Below, one piece after another: positions 61,649 to 64,000 of a stretch of 64,000 bases of DNA. Source of the DNA: Dyadobacter sp. 3J3. GTDB taxonomy: Bacteria > Bacteroidota > Bacteroidia > Cytophagales > Spirosomataceae. The notes beneath the pieces were generated by a model. The model ran no database searches, was not told where the DNA came from, and saw nothing but the letters and a program-made list of their open reading frames with translations. Where the stretch lies: assembly GCF_009801115.1 (NCBI RefSeq), contig NZ_VTOL01000003.1, positions 248,001 to 312,000 of the forward strand, given 5' to 3'. The first letter of the stretch is position 1; every line of letters begins with the position of its first letter. Made by a program: the position numbers and the translations under genes.

Positions 61649-63727
61649 ATGACTATTGACAATAACAACATTGATATTGTGACCGAAACAAATCCATTAT
61701 TAACAGCATATAACACCCCTTTCGAAGTCCCGCCATTCGATAAGGTAAAACCGGAGCATTTTATGCCGGCTTTTGAAGAGGGAATGAAAGAAAATGAAAA
61801 AAGCATTTTTGAAATAACAACACAGGAAGATGCTCCAACTTTTGAAAATACAATTGAAAAACTGGAAACAAGCGATGAACGGTTATCGAAAATCGGTAGT
61901 GTATTTTTCAATCTGGCTTCCGCAAATACTTCTCCTGAAATAGAGACAATATCTCAGGTTATTGCACCAAGATTATCTCAGCACAGCGATGACATTTTCC
62001 TGAATGCGGATTTATTCAAAAGGGTAAAAACCTTATATGATCAGCAAGGCAGCCTCAACCTGACTCAGGAGCAAAAGCGTTTATTGGAAAAAACATATAA
62101 AGCATTTGTCAGAAGCGGGGCAAATCTGGATGCAAAACAACAAATCAGAATGCGGGAGATCAATAAACAACTTTCGATTTCAACCGTGCAGTTTGGACAA
62201 AACCTGTTAACCGAAACTAATAAATTTGAACTGCTGGTTGATAATGAAATCGATCTTGCAGGGTTACCGGCTTCGCTTATCGCGTCAGCTGCACATGCTG
62301 CTTTGGAGTCCGGCCATGAAGGCAAGTGGAAATTTACGCTTCATAATCCGAGTGTTATGCCATTTTTACAATATGCCGAAAACCGTCAGCTTCGCGAAAT
62401 AATGTACAATGCGTACGTCAATCGCTGTAATCATGACGACGAGCTGGATAATAAGGAAATTGTTGCCAACATTTCATCATTGCGGGCAGAACGTGCACAA
62501 TTGCTTGGCTACAAAACACACGCCGATTTTGTATTGGAAGAAAGTATGGCAAAAACTCCGGATCAGGTTTATGAATTACTGGACGGACTTTGGAAATCTG
62601 CTTTGCCTGTTGCCAAAAATGAGGTTCTCGAAATGCAGAAAGTCATGAATAACGAAGGAAATGGCGGTGAACTGGAAGCCTGGGACTGGGCCTATTATGC
62701 GGATAAGGTGCGCAAGGAAAAATACAATTACAACGCCGAAGAACTTCGCCCTTATTTTCAGCTGGAAAATGTTCGGGATGGTATTTTTACAGTTTGTCAA
62801 AAACTTTACGGACTCACTTTCACTGAGATTCAGGACATTCCAAAATATCATCCGGACGTCATTGTTTACGAAGTAAAAGAAGCTGATGGAACACATGTTG
62901 GTATATTTTACATGGATTTTTATTCCAGAAATTCAAAAAGAGGCGGTGCCTGGATGACTTCCTATCGCAAACAATCAGCGCTGACGGTTCCTGTTTCTCC
63001 GATTGTAGCCAACGTTTGTAATTTTCCAAAACCAACAGGAAGTGAGCCCGTACTTCTAACTCCTGATGAAGTGGAAACATTTTTTCATGAATTTGGCCAT
63101 GCGCTGCACGGTTTGTTATCTCAGGTTAAATATGAAACGTTGTCAGGCACATCCGTTCCACGTGATTTTGTTGAATTGCCTTCTCAAATCATGGAGCATT
63201 GGGCTTTTGAGCCGGAGGTATTGAACTTCTATGCTAAACATTACCAAACCGGGGAAGTCATTCCGACCGAACTGATTGAAAGAATGGAAAAAGCTTCGAA
63301 ATTTAATCAGGGTTTTGGAACGGTTGAATATCTGGCTGCGTCATTTCTGGATCTGAGCTACCATACACTTTCGTCAGGAGAAAAAGTGGATGTTGCTTCT
63401 TTTGAAAAAGAAAAAATGAATGACCTGGGTTTGATTAAACAAATTGCTCCAAGATACCGTAGTACCTATTTCCAGCATATTTTCTCGGGAGGATATTCGG
63501 CAGGTTATTACAGTTATATCTGGTCTGAGGTTTTGGATAGTGATGCTTTTGCCGCTTTCAAAGAAAAGGGAGATATATTTGACCAGGAAACGGCAACTTC
63601 ATTCCGGAAAAATATTCTGTCAAAAGGTGACACACAAGAACCTATGACTTTGTACAAAGCATTCCGGGGAAGAGAGCCGGAAGTGAAATATTTACTGGAA
63701 AACCGGGGACTGAACAAGCCTTCATAA
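61649..63727 (+). CDS. M3 family peptidase (oligopeptidase A/Dcp-like)
   Basis: 692 residues from ATG 61649 (MTIDNNNIDIV); a TTG at 61625 would add 8 residues. The zinc site is HEFGHALHG near residue 480, with a further Glu in VELPSQIMEHW. The protein has no signal peptide, so it is likely a cytoplasmic oligopeptide-degrading enzyme. It follows the SMP-30-like gene by 43 bp and may be co-transcribed. Confidence 0.94.
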   Translation: MTIDNNNIDIVTETNPLLTAYNTPFEVPPFDKVKPEHFMPAFEEGMKENEKSIFEITTQEDAPTFENTIEKLETSDERLSKIGSVFFNLASANTSPEIETISQVIAPRLSQHSDDIFLNADLFKRVKTLYDQQGSLNLTQEQKRLLEKTYKAFVRSGANLDAKQQIRMREINKQLSISTVQFGQNLLTETNKFELLVDNEIDLAGLPASLIASAAHAALESGHEGKWKFTLHNPSVMPFLQYAENRQLREIMYNAYVNRCNHDDELDNKEIVANISSLRAERAQLLGYKTHADFVLEESMAKTPDQVYELLDGLWKSALPVAKNEVLEMQKVMNNEGNGGELEAWDWAYYADKVRKEKYNYNAEELRPYFQLENVRDGIFTVCQKLYGLTFTEIQDIPKYHPDVIVYEVKEADGTHVGIFYMDFYSRNSKRGGAWMTSYRKQSALTVPVSPIVANVCNFPKPTGSEPVLLTPDEVETFFHEFGHALHGLLSQVKYETLSGTSVPRDFVELPSQIMEHWAFEPEVLNFYAKHYQTGEVIPTELIERMEKASKFNQGFGTVEYLAASFLDLSYHTLSSGEKVDVASFEKEKMNDLGLIKQIAPRYRSTYFQHIFSGGYSAGYYSYIWSEVLDSDAFAAFKEKGDIFDQETATSFRKNILSKGDTQEPMTLYKAFRGREPEVKYLLENRGLNKPS

Positions 63728-63899
63728 ATTATAATAATAAAATAATGATCAGGGTGCAGACTTGAAATTCTGCACCTTTTTTATTGGTTTTTTTATTCAA
63801 TCGTAGATCCGTTCGACTTTCAAAATATCATTTCCGCCATTTTTTAAATTATACTATATTCATCAATAGGACGTTACCAAAGGAATCATAACTCAACCT

Positions 63900-64000
63900 A
63901 TGCGTATAACTTATACTTTATTATTTTTGCTGATTTCTTTCATCGTTAACGCACAGGAACGTATAACCATTAGTGGTTTTGTGAAAGAAAAAGGAAGTCA
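63900..64000 (+). CDS. N-terminal start of a probable TonB-dependent receptor (cut by window edge)
   Basis: ATG at 63900 reads MRITYTLLFLLISFIVNAQ, a signal peptide ending NAQ, followed by ERITISGFVKEKGS, the usual opening of the carboxypeptidase-regulatory-like domain that precedes TonB plugs in Bacteroidota. Only about 33 codons lie inside the window, so the family assignment is by the first residues only. Confidence 0.7.
   Translation, partial: MRITYTLLFLLISFIVNAQERITISGFVKEKGS

Overview
The window looks like chromosomal DNA of a Bacteroidota bacterium of the order Cytophagales, probably close to Dyadobacter (Spirosomataceae). This rests on many gene families typical of that phylum (DUF5103, DUF5723, DUF5687, DUF3276/PurA-like, PorT-like barrels, a TonB-receptor-like start at the right edge) and on repeated TAnnTTTG promoter boxes. 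The genus is inference. No rRNA, tRNA, prophage, insertion sequence or CRISPR array was seen.

Region 1 (1-13,000) is a nitrate/nitrite assimilation island. It holds nirB (minus strand), then divergently a siroheme methyltransferase, an alginate-export-type porin, a NarK/NasA transporter, a large assimilatory nitrate reductase fused to its own FAD reductase and BFD domains, a rubredoxin-tailed sulfite-reductase-like protein, a nitrate-reductase-associated protein, and the precorrin-2 dehydrogenase needed to finish siroheme. Together they would import nitrate, reduce it to ammonium and make the siroheme cofactor.

Region 2 (13,000-34,800) is mostly housekeeping: an ABC-F ATPase, Uma2 nuclease, DUF5103 protein, YchF, DUF3276, RlpA, DUF58, a lipoprotein, RadA, an outer-membrane barrel, an orphan LytTR protein, PheS, an esterase, a circularly permuted ATP-grasp protein, DUF5723, MsrB and PBP1A. 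A 240-bp repeat present in three copies lies before radA.

Region 3 (34,800-42,730, minus strand) is the most unusual part: an apparent peptide-secretion (bacteriocin or peptide-signal) locus. In transcription order it has a small LuxR-type regulator, two short precursors with double-glycine-type leaders, a 25-residue membrane peptide translationally coupled to a DUF5687 permease, an ABC ATPase, a membrane protein, a thioredoxin-like protein, a C39-peptidase ABC exporter, and then three paralogous two-helix membrane proteins that could be immunity factors. The regulator's own C-terminus carries the same leader motif as the two precursors.

Region 4 (42,900-64,000) contains an MsbA-like exporter, DUF4126, an AraC regulator followed by a sugar/uronate catabolic set (GH88-like hydrolase, TIM-barrel isomerase, Gfo/Idh/MocA oxidoreductase, SDR, MFS), and a duplicated cluster of five 127-residue secreted beta-sandwich proteins separated by 74-bp palindromic repeats. 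It ends with a VOC dioxygenase, Tat-secreted oxidoreductase, DUF3050, RlmF, SMP-30-like protein, M3 peptidase, and the start of a probable TonB-dependent receptor cut by the window edge.
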